DNA from: Chryseobacterium indologenes
GTDB lineage: Bacteria; Bacteroidota; Bacteroidia; Flavobacteriales; Weeksellaceae
Direction: 5' to 3'
DNA: 64,000 nt
Assembly (NCBI GenBank): GCA_002439165.1
Contig: DJTE01000003.1
Coordinates: forward strand, 62,001-126,000
Positions 36,928-45,891 of this stretch are shown here, in pieces. Each line of letters opens with the position of its first letter. The stretch's first letter is position 1. A program made the position numbers and the translations under genes. The notes beneath the pieces were generated by a model, which saw only the letters and a program-made list of their open reading frames with translations, made no database searches and was not told the DNA's origin.

Positions 36928-37278
36928 ATGGCTATTAAAATAACTGATGAATGCATTAACTGTGGGGCCTGCGAGCCGGAATGCCCTAATAATGCAATAT
37001 ATGAAGGAGCCGTAGATTGGAAAGCTTCTGAAGGTACTACTCTTCAAGGAACTGTAACACTGCCTTCAGGACTTACTGTAGATGCTAATGATCCGCAGGA
37101 ACCTGTAAGTGACGATGTGTATTTCATTGTCACTGACAAATGTACGGAATGTAAAGGCTTCCATGAAGAACCGCAATGTGCCGCAGTATGCCCTGTGGAC
37201 TGCTGTGTTCCGGATGAGGACCACGTAGAATCAGAAGAAGCCCTGCTTAATAAAAAAGCATTTTTACACGGTGAATAA
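36928..37278 (+). CDS. 4Fe-4S dicluster ferredoxin
   Basis: A 116-residue cytoplasmic electron carrier. The first cluster motif is CxxCxxCxxxC (C9, C12, C15, C19 in CINCGACEPECP) and the second CxxCx8CxxxC (C72, C75, C84, C88 in CTECKGFHEEPQCAAVC). A 50-residue insertion (about 30-65) separates the two. It is divergent from the LuxC-like gene and followed by a terminator. Confidence 0.93.
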   Translation: MAIKITDECINCGACEPECPNNAIYEGAVDWKASEGTTLQGTVTLPSGLTVDANDPQEPVSDDVYFIVTDKCTECKGFHEEPQCAAVCPVDCCVPDEDHVESEEALLNKKAFLHGE

Positions 37279-37284
37279 AAAACG

Positions 37285-37314
37285 CCGTCTCATGGCGATG
37301 AGACGGTTTTTTTT
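37285..37314 (+). terminator. Terminator of the ferredoxin gene
   Basis: CCGTCTCAT and ATGAGACGG form a 9-bp perfect stem, followed by a run of eight T. Confidence 0.85.
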
Positions 37315-37390
37315 ACTATAAACATCAAGAAATCTAGTAAAATTTTAATAATGAAACCGCAAGTCTGTTCTTGCACAAAAAAACAACACT

Positions 37391-38455
37391 ATGAGCAAAA
37401 AGCATAATTTCAGCGCAGGACCATGTATTTTACCTCAGGAGGTATTTGAAAAATCCGCACAGGCTATTCTTGATTTCAACGGAATCGGACTTTCTCTTCT
37501 GGAAATATCCCACAGAAGCAAAGATTTTGTTGCAGTAATGGATGAAGCGCGTGCCATCGTAAAAAGGCTGATGAACCTGGGCGATGAGTATGAAGTCCTT
37601 TATTTGGGTGGCGGTGCCAGTATGCAGTTTGCTATGGTTCCTTACAACCTGTTGAAGACAGACGGTAAAGCAGCCTATCTGGATACAGGAACCTGGGCAG
37701 CCGGAGCTATTAAAGAAGCTAAAAAATTAGGAAATGTAGATGTAGTAGGTTCTTCCAAAGAAGAAAACTATTCGTTCATTCCGAAGAATTATACGGTAGG
37801 TTCAGAATACGATTATTTCCACTGCACCTCAAACAACACAATCTATGGAACTCAGATGAAATCCTTCCCTGAAGTGGATACCCTGATGGTATGCGATATG
37901 AGTTCTGACATCTTCTCAAGACAGCTCGACTTTTCAAAGTTTGATCTGATCTATGCAGGAGCTCAGAAAAATATGGGACCTGCAGGCGTAACGCTTGTGG
38001 TGATAAAAAAAGAAATCCTGGGAAAAACAGGAAGAGAAAATATGCTTTCCATGCTGGATTATTCGCAGCATATTTCCAAAGAATCCATGTACAATACCCC
38101 GCCGGTATTCCCGGTTTATGCCTCTCTTCTTACCCTTCAGCATCTTGAACGTAACGGAGGAATCGCGGCTGCCGAACAGAGAAACGAAGCCAAAGCAAAA
38201 TTATTATATGACGAAATAGACAGCAATCCTCTGTTTGAAACATTCTGTGTAAAAGAAGACCGCTCCCTGATGAATGTCTCCTTTAAATTAACAGATGAGA
38301 GCAAAAAAGAAGAGTTTGACAATGCCTGGAAAGCTGCCGGAATCAGTGGTCTTAACGGACACCGAAGTCTTGGAGGTTACAGAGCCAGTCTTTACAATGC
38401 CCTGACAATAGAAAGTGTACAGGTATTGGTGGACGTGATGAAATCGATCAGGTAA
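37391..38455 (+). CDS. serC: Phosphoserine aminotransferase
   Basis: A 354-residue cytoplasmic PLP enzyme making phosphoserine from 3-phosphohydroxypyruvate (serine synthesis, step 2). The N-terminal HNFSAGPCILP and the PLP lysine K193 in IYAGAQKNMGPAG are SerC signatures, and the C-terminal NGHRSLGGYRASLYNA matches the phosphate-binding end. It is followed by serA and a DUF1015 gene, forming a serine biosynthesis unit, with a 118-base gap before serA. Confidence 0.96.
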   Translation: MSKKHNFSAGPCILPQEVFEKSAQAILDFNGIGLSLLEISHRSKDFVAVMDEARAIVKRLMNLGDEYEVLYLGGGASMQFAMVPYNLLKTDGKAAYLDTGTWAAGAIKEAKKLGNVDVVGSSKEENYSFIPKNYTVGSEYDYFHCTSNNTIYGTQMKSFPEVDTLMVCDMSSDIFSRQLDFSKFDLIYAGAQKNMGPAGVTLVVIKKEILGKTGRENMLSMLDYSQHISKESMYNTPPVFPVYASLLTLQHLERNGGIAAAEQRNEAKAKLLYDEIDSNPLFETFCVKEDRSLMNVSFKLTDESKKEEFDNAWKAAGISGLNGHRSLGGYRASLYNALTIESVQVLVDVMKSIR

Positions 38456-38573
38456 TTATAAAAAAACTCAAAGATTGAAAGATCTGACGCAGTTCATTTA
38501 AATTTATTAATTTGCGGCCCGATTTAAATATTTTAAATAAACCGGATTTTTTAATCTTTAAATCCAATAACAC

Positions 38574-39539
38574 ATGAAAGTTTTAGCAAACGACGGAATC
38601 TCAAAAGCAGGAGAACAGGCACTTAAAGAAGCGGGAATTGAAGTCCTGCCCAACAGAGTGGCCCAGGATCACGTTATTAATTTTATCAATGAAAATAATG
38701 TGGACGTTCTTTTAGTGAGAAGCGCCACGAAAGTAAAACAGGATCTGATTGATGCCTGCCCGGGCCTGAAAATTATCGGACGCGGCGGTATCGGAATGGA
38801 CAATATTGATGTAGATTACGCCAAAAACAAAGGTATTAAAGTCATCAACACGCCTACTGCTTCTTCAAAATCTGTGGCAGAACTGGTTTTCGGACATTTT
38901 TTTGCCCTGGCAAGATTCCTTCATGAATCGAACAGACTAATGCCTCTGGAAGGGGAAACCCATTTCAACGCCATGAAAAAGTCATTCAGCAATGCGTATG
39001 AACTTTCCGGCAAAACTCTGGGAGTAATCGGCTTTGGAAGTATCGGACAGGAAGTAGTGAAGATGGGAATCGCTTTGGGAATGAAAATCAAAGTACTGAC
39101 CAAAAACCCGAAAACAAAAAAACTTACCCTTGATTTTTTTGACGGACAAAGCCTGGATTTTGAGATCAGCTCTACCAACGATATGGATGCTTTCCTTAAA
39201 GACACAGATTTCATCAGCATCAATACTCCAAAGACGAACGAATATATCATAGACACGCCTCAGTTTGAAAAAATGAAAGACGGAGTTTACATTGTAAACA
39301 CTGCAAGAGGCGGAGTGATCAATGAAGTAACCCTGATAGACTTCATCGAGTCAGGAAAAGTAGCAGGAGCAGCACTGGACGTTTTTGAAAACGAACCCAA
39401 CCCGGAACTTCCCTTACTGATGAACCCCGCACTGTCCCTTTCTCCTCACGTGGGCGGAAACACGGTAGATGCACAGGAAAAAATCGGGGCTGAACTTGCG
39501 GAACAAATTATTAAGCTACAAAAAGAAACTATAAAATAA
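38574..39539 (+). CDS. serA: D-3-phosphoglycerate dehydrogenase
   Basis: A 321-residue cytoplasmic enzyme for the first step of serine synthesis. It has the D-2-hydroxyacid dehydrogenase layout: the Rossmann motif GFGSIGQEV, NTARGGVINE with the substrate arginine, and LSPHVGGNT with the catalytic histidine. It lacks the C-terminal ACT regulatory domain of longer SerA enzymes, so it is the short form. The DUF1015 gene starts two bases after its stop. Confidence 0.93.
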   Translation: MKVLANDGISKAGEQALKEAGIEVLPNRVAQDHVINFINENNVDVLLVRSATKVKQDLIDACPGLKIIGRGGIGMDNIDVDYAKNKGIKVINTPTASSKSVAELVFGHFFALARFLHESNRLMPLEGETHFNAMKKSFSNAYELSGKTLGVIGFGSIGQEVVKMGIALGMKIKVLTKNPKTKKLTLDFFDGQSLDFEISSTNDMDAFLKDTDFISINTPKTNEYIIDTPQFEKMKDGVYIVNTARGGVINEVTLIDFIESGKVAGAALDVFENEPNPELPLLMNPALSLSPHVGGNTVDAQEKIGAELAEQIIKLQKETIK

Positions 39540-39541
39540 AT

Positions 39542-40786
39542 ATGCCTGTTTTCAAACCTTTTCGTGGAATAAGACCTCATAAAGACCTTGAGAGTACTTT
39601 CCCTACCCACCCTCTGGATAATTTTACCCAGGAGGAAATTGCGGAAAAAGCTCAAGTAGAGAATACTTACATCAATATGATAAAACCGTATGTGGTAAGT
39701 AAATCCAAAGATATCGACCGGAACTTACGGAAGATCCGGTCTACATTTGAAGAACTTCTGGAGGATAAAAAACTCGTCCAGGACAATTCTGCATACTATC
39801 TTTATGAGCAGATCTACCCGAACAAACAAATTTTCAGAGGCTTACTCGGATTAGCCAGTATTGAGGATTTCTTGAACGGAAAGATCAAAAGACACGAAAG
39901 TACCATTCCTCAGAAAAAAGAAAAACTGGCTCACTATCTGGAAAAAGTAAGTCTTCAGGCAGAACCTGTACTGCTTACCTACCCTTCCAATTCCAAGATT
40001 GAGCTCCTGATGAATCATGAGGAAAAAAACGTACCGATCTTCAACCATGTGGATTCTATCGGGATCAGACATAAAATCTGGAGAATAGATAACCGTCTGA
40101 AACTTCAGCAGTTTAAGGAAGTGATTGATCAGATCGATTCATTCTATATTGCAGACGGCCACCACAGGATCGGCTCCACAGCATTGAATGCCAAACGTCA
40201 TAAAGAAAAAAACAAAAAGCATAACGGAACAGAGGCATATAATTTCGTTTACAGCTTTATAGTTTCCAACCAGTCTATTAAGATTCATGATTACAACAGG
40301 ATTCTGAGTGATCTTAACGGTCTTTCAAGTGAGGAATTCCTAAAAGAACTTGAGCAGTATTTCCTGATCCACGAAAAAGGAGAAGCATCTTATTTCCCTT
40401 CACAGAAGTTCCACATCTCAATGTATCTGGACGGCAAATTTTATTCACTCCACGTAAAGCACGATCTCCGTTCAAAGGAAATGTCTCTGGATAATCTGGA
40501 TCACCACCTTCTTGATAAATATATCTTTAAAAATATCCTGAAAATAGAAGATCCTGACAGCTCTGAGAAAATTACCTATATAAAAGGGACATCCAACATC
40601 GAGGGCATCAACATTTTAAAAGAAAAGGTAGAAAGCGGTGAAGGCAAGGTGGGCTTTGGAATTTATCCTGTAAGTTTCAATGATATGATCAGAATTTCAG
40701 ATCTGAAGCTCAGTATGCCTCCGAAATGTACATTCATTGAACCGAAATTGGTTACAGCACTCTTAATGTATGATATGAAACCTTAA
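39542..40786 (+). CDS. DUF1015 family protein
   Basis: A 414-residue cytoplasmic protein. The family features include the N-terminal VFKPFRGIRP, the central IADGHHRIGSTAL and the C-terminal KVGFGIYPVSFNDMIRISD. DUF1015 proteins occur next to serA in many bacteria, and the tight placement here (two bases after serA) repeats that. No biochemical role is established that I can name. A link to serine metabolism is an inference from linkage. Confidence 0.88.
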   Translation: MPVFKPFRGIRPHKDLESTFPTHPLDNFTQEEIAEKAQVENTYINMIKPYVVSKSKDIDRNLRKIRSTFEELLEDKKLVQDNSAYYLYEQIYPNKQIFRGLLGLASIEDFLNGKIKRHESTIPQKKEKLAHYLEKVSLQAEPVLLTYPSNSKIELLMNHEEKNVPIFNHVDSIGIRHKIWRIDNRLKLQQFKEVIDQIDSFYIADGHHRIGSTALNAKRHKEKNKKHNGTEAYNFVYSFIVSNQSIKIHDYNRILSDLNGLSSEEFLKELEQYFLIHEKGEASYFPSQKFHISMYLDGKFYSLHVKHDLRSKEMSLDNLDHHLLDKYIFKNILKIEDPDSSEKITYIKGTSNIEGINILKEKVESGEGKVGFGIYPVSFNDMIRISDLKLSMPPKCTFIEPKLVTALLMYDMKP

Positions 40787-40841
40787 TAAATTCCTATTTT
40801 TTCCCTACTTTTAACATCGGAAAAAGAAAGGTAAATAAAAA

Positions 40842-42248
40842 ATGAAAAAAATCTTCATTATACTTCCACTCTTTTTGAGTGGATTTTTATTTTCTCAAAA
40901 AAAGCCACAGAAAAAGCCTGCCGGAAAATCAGCGATTCCTGTAAAATTAAATTATCACGACGAATTTAAAAAAATCTCGGACGAGATTATGACCAATGGC
41001 AGAGCTTATGATCATCTTGCAGAGCTCACAAAAGGGATCGGACCGCGGTTCAGTGCCACTCCCGGCTATGCAAGAGCAGTAGAATGGGCTGAAAAAAAAT
41101 TCAAAGATATAGGTATTGATATGATCTGGAGACAGGAAGCCAAAACTCCGGTCTGGATCAGAGGGAAAGAATCTTTACAGATAAAAGCAGGAAATGGAGA
41201 CTGGAAAACCATCAGAATGCTTTCTTTCGGAAATTCTGAAGGAACTGGCGGAAAAGACCTGACAGGTGAAATTGTCTTGATCAATTCCACTTCCGAGCTT
41301 AATGCCATGTCAATAGGCCAGCTAAAAGACAAAATAGTTTTTGTGAACGTTCCTATGGACCCGAAAATCATTAACACAGGCGATTCCTATCTGCTTACGG
41401 CAAAATCCAAATTAATTTCCGCTTCCGTAATCGCTAAAACAGGAGCAAAAGCATTAATCATAAGATCATTGACAACTGCTGATGATGATACTCCTCATGC
41501 CAAAATGATTTATTATGAACCGGATGATAAAGTTAAAATTCCGGCCTTATCCATAGGGGTAAGATCAGCAGATGAACTGGAAAAAACACTGAAAAAACAA
41601 AAAGTAACGGCTAAAATCAATATGACGGCCGAATCCAAGGGAGACACAACCAATCCTAATATTATAGCTGAAATTCAGGGTAAAAAAGATTCTAAAGTTA
41701 TTGTTTTGGGCGCTCAGCTTGATTCCTGGGATATCAGTGAAGGGGCCATTGATGACGGAACCGGAGTAGTTCAGTGTATCGAGGTTTTAAGAACATTGAA
41801 GGCTCTTGGCTATGAAAATAACCATACCATCCGGGTAGTCCTGTTCGCCAACAGTGAAAACGGAGGACAGGGCCGTGAAATGTATGCCGCTTATGTGAAA
41901 AAGAAAGAAGAAAAGCATGTATTTGCTCTGGGAACAGATGCAGGGGGCTATTCTCCGCGGGGCTTTTCTTTGGATATGTCTCCTCAGAGAAGAAGACTGG
42001 TTTATCCCTGGAAAGAATATTTTCTCCCTTACGGGGTGTATGATTTCGACCAAACCGATGCCGTTCAGGATATCTCTCCTTTAAAGAAACAGGATATTCC
42101 TTTAGCAGAGCTTGTTGTAGATACCCAAAGATATTTCGATTACCATCATTCCGAACAGGATACGTTCGACAAAGTGAATAAAAGAGAACTTCTTCTCGGA
42201 GCCGTTGTGATGACGCAAATGATTTTTATGGTGGATAAAAACTGGTAA
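40842..42248 (+). CDS. M28-family peptidase paralogue, probably inactive
   Basis: A 468-residue exported protein (signal peptide to about LFSQ19) of the carboxypeptidase Q-like M28 family, close to the intact copy downstream. The zinc site is damaged: the HxD motif reads GAQLDSW with Q292 in place of histidine, and the catalytic pair in ANEEN becomes ANSEN with S338 in place of the general-base glutamate. The D304, D in GTDAGG and the YHHSEQDT histidines remain. This suggests a pseudo-enzyme with a binding or regulatory role, or a decaying duplicate. The reading frame is intact. Confidence 0.85.
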   Translation: MKKIFIILPLFLSGFLFSQKKPQKKPAGKSAIPVKLNYHDEFKKISDEIMTNGRAYDHLAELTKGIGPRFSATPGYARAVEWAEKKFKDIGIDMIWRQEAKTPVWIRGKESLQIKAGNGDWKTIRMLSFGNSEGTGGKDLTGEIVLINSTSELNAMSIGQLKDKIVFVNVPMDPKIINTGDSYLLTAKSKLISASVIAKTGAKALIIRSLTTADDDTPHAKMIYYEPDDKVKIPALSIGVRSADELEKTLKKQKVTAKINMTAESKGDTTNPNIIAEIQGKKDSKVIVLGAQLDSWDISEGAIDDGTGVVQCIEVLRTLKALGYENNHTIRVVLFANSENGGQGREMYAAYVKKKEEKHVFALGTDAGGYSPRGFSLDMSPQRRRLVYPWKEYFLPYGVYDFDQTDAVQDISPLKKQDIPLAELVVDTQRYFDYHHSEQDTFDKVNKRELLLGAVVMTQMIFMVDKNW

Positions 42249-42249
42249 T

Positions 42250-42491
42250 ATGAAAAAGAGCATCAGCTTACCACTGTTCGTACCGGGAATGGCGCTCTTT
42301 CCGTACAAACCAAAGAAAATTCCACACAGTTCAGCAGAATCTCCACAGAAATTCTGAACAACGGAAAAGGATATCCCGAACTGAGAGTGCTCACCCAGAT
42401 CATCACCCGCCGTTTAAGCGGTTCAGGCTTATGAAAAATCCGTACAATGGTGATGACACAACTTATTTATATAATTGATAAAAATTGGTAA
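42250..42491 (+). pseudogene. Relic of a third M28 peptidase copy
   Basis: This stretch starts with ATGAAAAAG and matches the intact copy downstream at both ends. One frame reads QTKENSTQFSRISTEILNNGKGY, close to the N-terminus of the active enzyme, then shows RRLSGSG. Another frame ends with VMTQLIYIIDKNW and a stop, the C-terminus. A frameshift in the signal peptide, another near SGSG, and deletion of the whole catalytic middle (about 1.1 kb) leave a 242-base remnant between the two full copies. Confidence 0.85.
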
Positions 42492-42493
42492 CA

Positions 42494-43852
42494 ATGAAAA
42501 AGATATTAGGAACCTCATTATTGCTTTTCGGAATGATTGCTTTTGGCCAGACCAAAGAAGATTCCATACAGTTCAGTAAAATCTCCAATGAAATTTTAAA
42601 CAACGGAAAAGGTTATACCGATCTGAGAGAACTCACCAAAAACATCGGACACCGCCTAAGCGGCTCTGAAGCCTATGAAAAATCTGTGAAATGGGCAGAA
42701 CAGAAACTGCGCGAAGCCGGAGCTGATAAAGTATGGCTCCAGGAAGTGATGATCCCGGTCTGGGAAAGAGGTAAAGAATCCCTCCAGATTAAAACGGCAG
42801 ACGGAAAATGGAAAAGCCTGAAAATGCTTTCCCTCGGAAACTCTGAAGGTACCGGCGGAAAAGATGTATCGGGAGAAATCATCATGGTAAAATCTATGGA
42901 AGAATATGAAAAACTTCCGGCAGAAAAAGTAAAAGATAAGATTGTTTTTTTCAATTACCCGTTCAGCCAGTCTTTTGTGGAAACTTTCAGAGGCTATGGT
43001 GATGCGGCCAAATACAGAGTAAATGCAGCTTCATTAACTGCTAAGAAAGGCGGGAAATTTGCCATTATCAGATCCCTGTCTTCAGCTTTTGATGATGTCC
43101 CCCACACAGGAGCCATGCGCTACGAAGACAGGATCACCAAAGTTCCGGCGGCAGCTATCGGAAATACAACTGCTGATGAACTGGAAGCCCTCCTGAAAAA
43201 ACAGAAGGTTACGGCCAAACTTAATTCCAACTGCGGGATGAAAGGTGAAAAACTCTCCTATTCCGTTATTGGTGAAATTACCGGTAAAAAAGACAACAAC
43301 GTAATCGTTGTAGGCGGGCACCTTGACTCGTGGGATGTGGGTGAGGGAGCCCACGATGACGGAGCCGGAATTGTACAGAGCATTGAGGTATTAAGGACCT
43401 TCAAAAAACTGGGTATTCAGAATAACCATACCATCCGGGCCGTATGCTTTGCCAATGAAGAGAACGGTCTGAAAGGCGGTCTCCAGTACGGGAAAACAGC
43501 TAAAGAGAAAAATGAAAAACATCTTTTTGCCATAGAATCCGATGCGGGCGGCTTTGCACCGAGAGGAATTGCAATGGAAATGGATGATGCCAGAAGAAAC
43601 CAGATCAAAAGCTGGGCAAAATTATTTTTCCCTTACGGCGTTTATAACTTTGAAGGCATATATTCAGGAGCCGACATCTCTCCGCTTCAGCAGATGGGCG
43701 TACCAACAGCAGAGCTTGTGCCGGATTCCCAGAGATATTTTGACATTCATCATACGGAAGAAGATACTTTTGAAAAAGTAAACAGAAGAGAATTGCTGTT
43801 AGGAGCAACCGCTATGACCCAGCTTATTTATATGATTGATAAGAACTGGTAA
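42494..43852 (+). CDS. M28-family aminopeptidase/carboxypeptidase Q-like, intact
   Basis: A 452-residue exported metallopeptidase (signal peptide to about FGQ19). The start is the ATG at 42494, in preference to a TTG at 42485 within the relic's last codons. The two-zinc site is complete: H276 (GGHLDSWD), D288 (HDDG), E322-E323 (ANEENG), D350 (ESDAGG) and H419/H420 (IHHTEEDT). It would release amino acids from peptides in the periplasm. It is the third of three tandem copies, and the only one that looks active. Confidence 0.93.
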   Translation: MKKILGTSLLLFGMIAFGQTKEDSIQFSKISNEILNNGKGYTDLRELTKNIGHRLSGSEAYEKSVKWAEQKLREAGADKVWLQEVMIPVWERGKESLQIKTADGKWKSLKMLSLGNSEGTGGKDVSGEIIMVKSMEEYEKLPAEKVKDKIVFFNYPFSQSFVETFRGYGDAAKYRVNAASLTAKKGGKFAIIRSLSSAFDDVPHTGAMRYEDRITKVPAAAIGNTTADELEALLKKQKVTAKLNSNCGMKGEKLSYSVIGEITGKKDNNVIVVGGHLDSWDVGEGAHDDGAGIVQSIEVLRTFKKLGIQNNHTIRAVCFANEENGLKGGLQYGKTAKEKNEKHLFAIESDAGGFAPRGIAMEMDDARRNQIKSWAKLFFPYGVYNFEGIYSGADISPLQQMGVPTAELVPDSQRYFDIHHTEEDTFEKVNRRELLLGATAMTQLIYMIDKNW

Positions 43853-43873
43853 AATGATTACTTTAATTTATTG

Positions 43874-43915
43874 GCGCTCAAACATATCTGTCAGGGTCTG
43901 TTTGAGCGCATTTTT
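43874..43915 (+). terminator. Terminator of the M28 cluster
   Basis: GCGCTCAAACA and TGTTTGAGCGC form an 11-bp perfect stem with a 14-base loop, followed by a T run. Confidence 0.8.
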
Positions 43916-43956
43916 TATGATTGAGTTCTGTTAATGTCCCGTTAAATGATTCTTAT

Positions 43957-44325
43957 AGGTTTTGGCTAAAGCCCGATGGATTGTTTTTTATTATTTAGGC
44001 GGACTAAAGTCCGCCTCTATTGAATAAATTCTGCATATCAGGAGATATTTACCTGTATTTTTTCTCTCGCTGATTTCGCAGATATGGCAGATTTTTTATT
44101 TTGTGGGAAATATAAATCACAGATTTCTAAAGCTTCCGTGAACTTCTATATTCAAATTTTTAAACTTAAAAATGTCTTTTAAGCGTCAGTCTGTTGTGGT
44201 TAAAAAATCAATGCCACGGCTGCACGATCTTTTTTCTTTCTTAGATTTTACAGATTAGCAATATAGGTTTGGGCTAAAACTGTGGATCTTTTATTATTTA
44301 GGCGGATTAAAAATCTGCCTGGAAC
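43957..44325 (+). repeat. Two diverged short repeats with hairpins
   Basis: Two copies, at about 43957-44020 and 44262-44325, share GGTTT(T/G)GGCTAAA, TTATTATTTAGGCGGA and similar ends. The first contains the perfect hairpin GGCGGACT-AA-AGTCCGCC at 43998-44015; the second has mutated it. Between them is a CGCTGATTTCGCAGAT stretch similar to parts of the other dispersed repeats. There is no gene in this 525-base gap. Confidence 0.7.
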
Positions 44326-44378
44326 TGTGCAATCTGCGGCAAATAAAAAGCATAGTCTTTTGGTTAAACAAAAGTATC

Positions 44379-44906
44379 TCACTTGCTTTTCAGCTTTTTC
44401 ATTACCTTTTTATACTTATATTCAAACTGATCAAGAAAACTTTTCAAGGCATGCCTGAAACCTCCTCCCGATTCCCAGTTGACATCGAATTTCCCGCCTT
44501 CTGAAGCGTAAGGAGGCAAATTAATTTTTGCGTGAAACATGGCCTTATGGTCCTTTACAGCAGCCAAATAATCAGGTTCAAAATTTGATTTTCTATAATA
44601 CTGAATTTCAATAAGAGTTTCATTCTTAAATGCTTTGAAGATATATAAATTGATATCATAGAGGTCATCATAATCCTTCCTTAAAATTGCAACAGCAGAT
44701 TCTAACGACAATAATTTCTTAGAATTTTTTACTCTGTTTCCCGATATTCTCCTTTCAAATGAATTAGTTCCCGTCAGTTCATTGAAATCAGTTACAATAA
44801 ACCGGATATTGGAAGAAATGGTATTCCAACAGCGGTCTTTTGCCAGCTTTAGAAGTTTTTCCAAAACGGTATTGATATCATCTTTTATGCTCTCAGAAGT
44901 CTTCAT
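44379..44906 (-). CDS. Hypothetical protein (175 aa)
   Basis: A 175-residue soluble protein with no signal peptide. It has a helical N-terminal half (INTVLEKLLKLAKDRCWNTISSNIRF), a beta-rich middle (LYIFKAFKNETLIEIQYYRKS) and a lysine-rich C-terminal tail. I do not recognise the family. It stands alone between two gene-poor stretches with repeats, which suggests an accessory gene. Confidence 0.6.
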   Translation of the reverse strand: MKTSESIKDDINTVLEKLLKLAKDRCWNTISSNIRFIVTDFNELTGTNSFERRISGNRVKNSKKLLSLESAVAILRKDYDDLYDINLYIFKAFKNETLIEIQYYRKSNFEPDYLAAVKDHKAMFHAKINLPPYASEGGKFDVNWESGGGFRHALKSFLDQFEYKYKKVMKKLKSK

Positions 44907-45386
44907 ATATAGGAATAAGCTGTTCAGATATTAAATTAAAACCAGGTAAAAAATTCACTTTGGCATGAAATTGGCTACTAAAAATAATGAAAAAAAATTA
45001 TAAAAGCACAAAGATGAGAAAGGTTTTCTGCGGATCTTCAGTTTCCGCTGAGCCGGATTAAGGCGGTTCCCATATTTTTATATGATCCTTTTTCTTTAGA
45101 TGCCGTATGCGCAGGAAAAGATAGTTACCATTATCAATTCCATTACGATGAATGCTGTGTACGGTATCATAAAGCTCATGAATCAACCCTACTGATTCAA
45201 TATTGCTTTTAACACTATTCCGGTAAGAACATGAGTCTATCCGGTACGAATAATTATACGGTTTCAGAGATCGTGACCTTAGCCGAGTTCACCATGATCT
45301 TCTGACCTGATATGATAACGGAAACAGTTTCCGGACCGTTCTATGGAAGAACGGAAAAAATATGTATAACCCTTAAAAAGTGATTA
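44907..45386. other. Gene-free stretch, possible decayed coding sequence
   Basis: No intact gene is seen in these 480 bases. Several short frames look protein-like but are broken by stops, for instance QFHYDECCVRYHKAHESTLL around 45130-45190 and MSLSGTNNYTVSEIVTLAEF around 45230-45300. This could be a decayed gene, but no family can be named safely. Confidence 0.3.
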
Positions 45387-45641
45387 ATGATGAGAGACTT
45401 TTTGGAAATGATTTTTAAGAGAAATGAAGATGCTGCAAAAATGCATATCTGGAGCCTTGTGCTTCTTTTGAGCTTTGCTGTGTTTTCGGTATTGGTATAT
45501 GTTGCCAATCCAGGCTTTAACAGCTTAATTGTTTATTTGACCGCATTTGCGGCTTACCTCGGTTTTGGAATTGTATTTATCAGTTCCCTTGCCGGAAAAA
45601 TAAATTATTCGTCAAAAATGAACAAAGGCAGAAATCTGTAA
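45387..45641 (+). CDS. Small membrane protein
   Basis: An 84-residue protein with two hydrophobic segments (about 22-42 and 50-70) joined by a short loop, a charged N-terminus (MMRDFLEMIFKRNEDAAK) and a basic C-terminus. The start is one of two adjacent ATG codons. No family is recognised. A strong terminator follows 22 bases after its stop, which supports expression. Confidence 0.6.
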   Translation: MMRDFLEMIFKRNEDAAKMHIWSLVLLLSFAVFSVLVYVANPGFNSLIVYLTAFAAYLGFGIVFISSLAGKINYSSKMNKGRNL

Positions 45642-45663
45642 CTTTAATTCTTATTTTACTGAA

Positions 45664-45697
45664 AATCCCGCTCAATAAATTTGAGCGGGATTTTTTA
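45664..45697 (+). terminator. Terminator of the small membrane protein gene
   Basis: AATCCCGCTCAA and TTGAGCGGGATT form a 12-bp perfect stem around five bases, followed by a T run. Confidence 0.85.
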
Positions 45698-45891
45698 TTG
45701 TCCTATCTATCACAATAATACAGGATCATTGTACAGGTATAAAACGGTGAATTGAAGAGAATTACTCTTTATTAATTAAACCTAAACAGGGATGTATAAA
45801 ATGTCCGTATTTTTAAACAGAGCCGCTTCGTTTACCTTTCAGATACAAAGGTTTGCACACCTTCATCAGGAATTTCTGTATTCTGTCTTTC

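Noticed and set aside
36928..37278. Luciferase-type bioluminescence operon from the LuxC-like gene
   Set aside because: No luxA, luxB, luxD or luxE gene is present; the neighbour is a ferredoxin.
45100..45190. Superoxide dismutase pseudogene
   Set aside because: Only about 20 residues resemble the family and the other required ligands were not found, so I do not name it.
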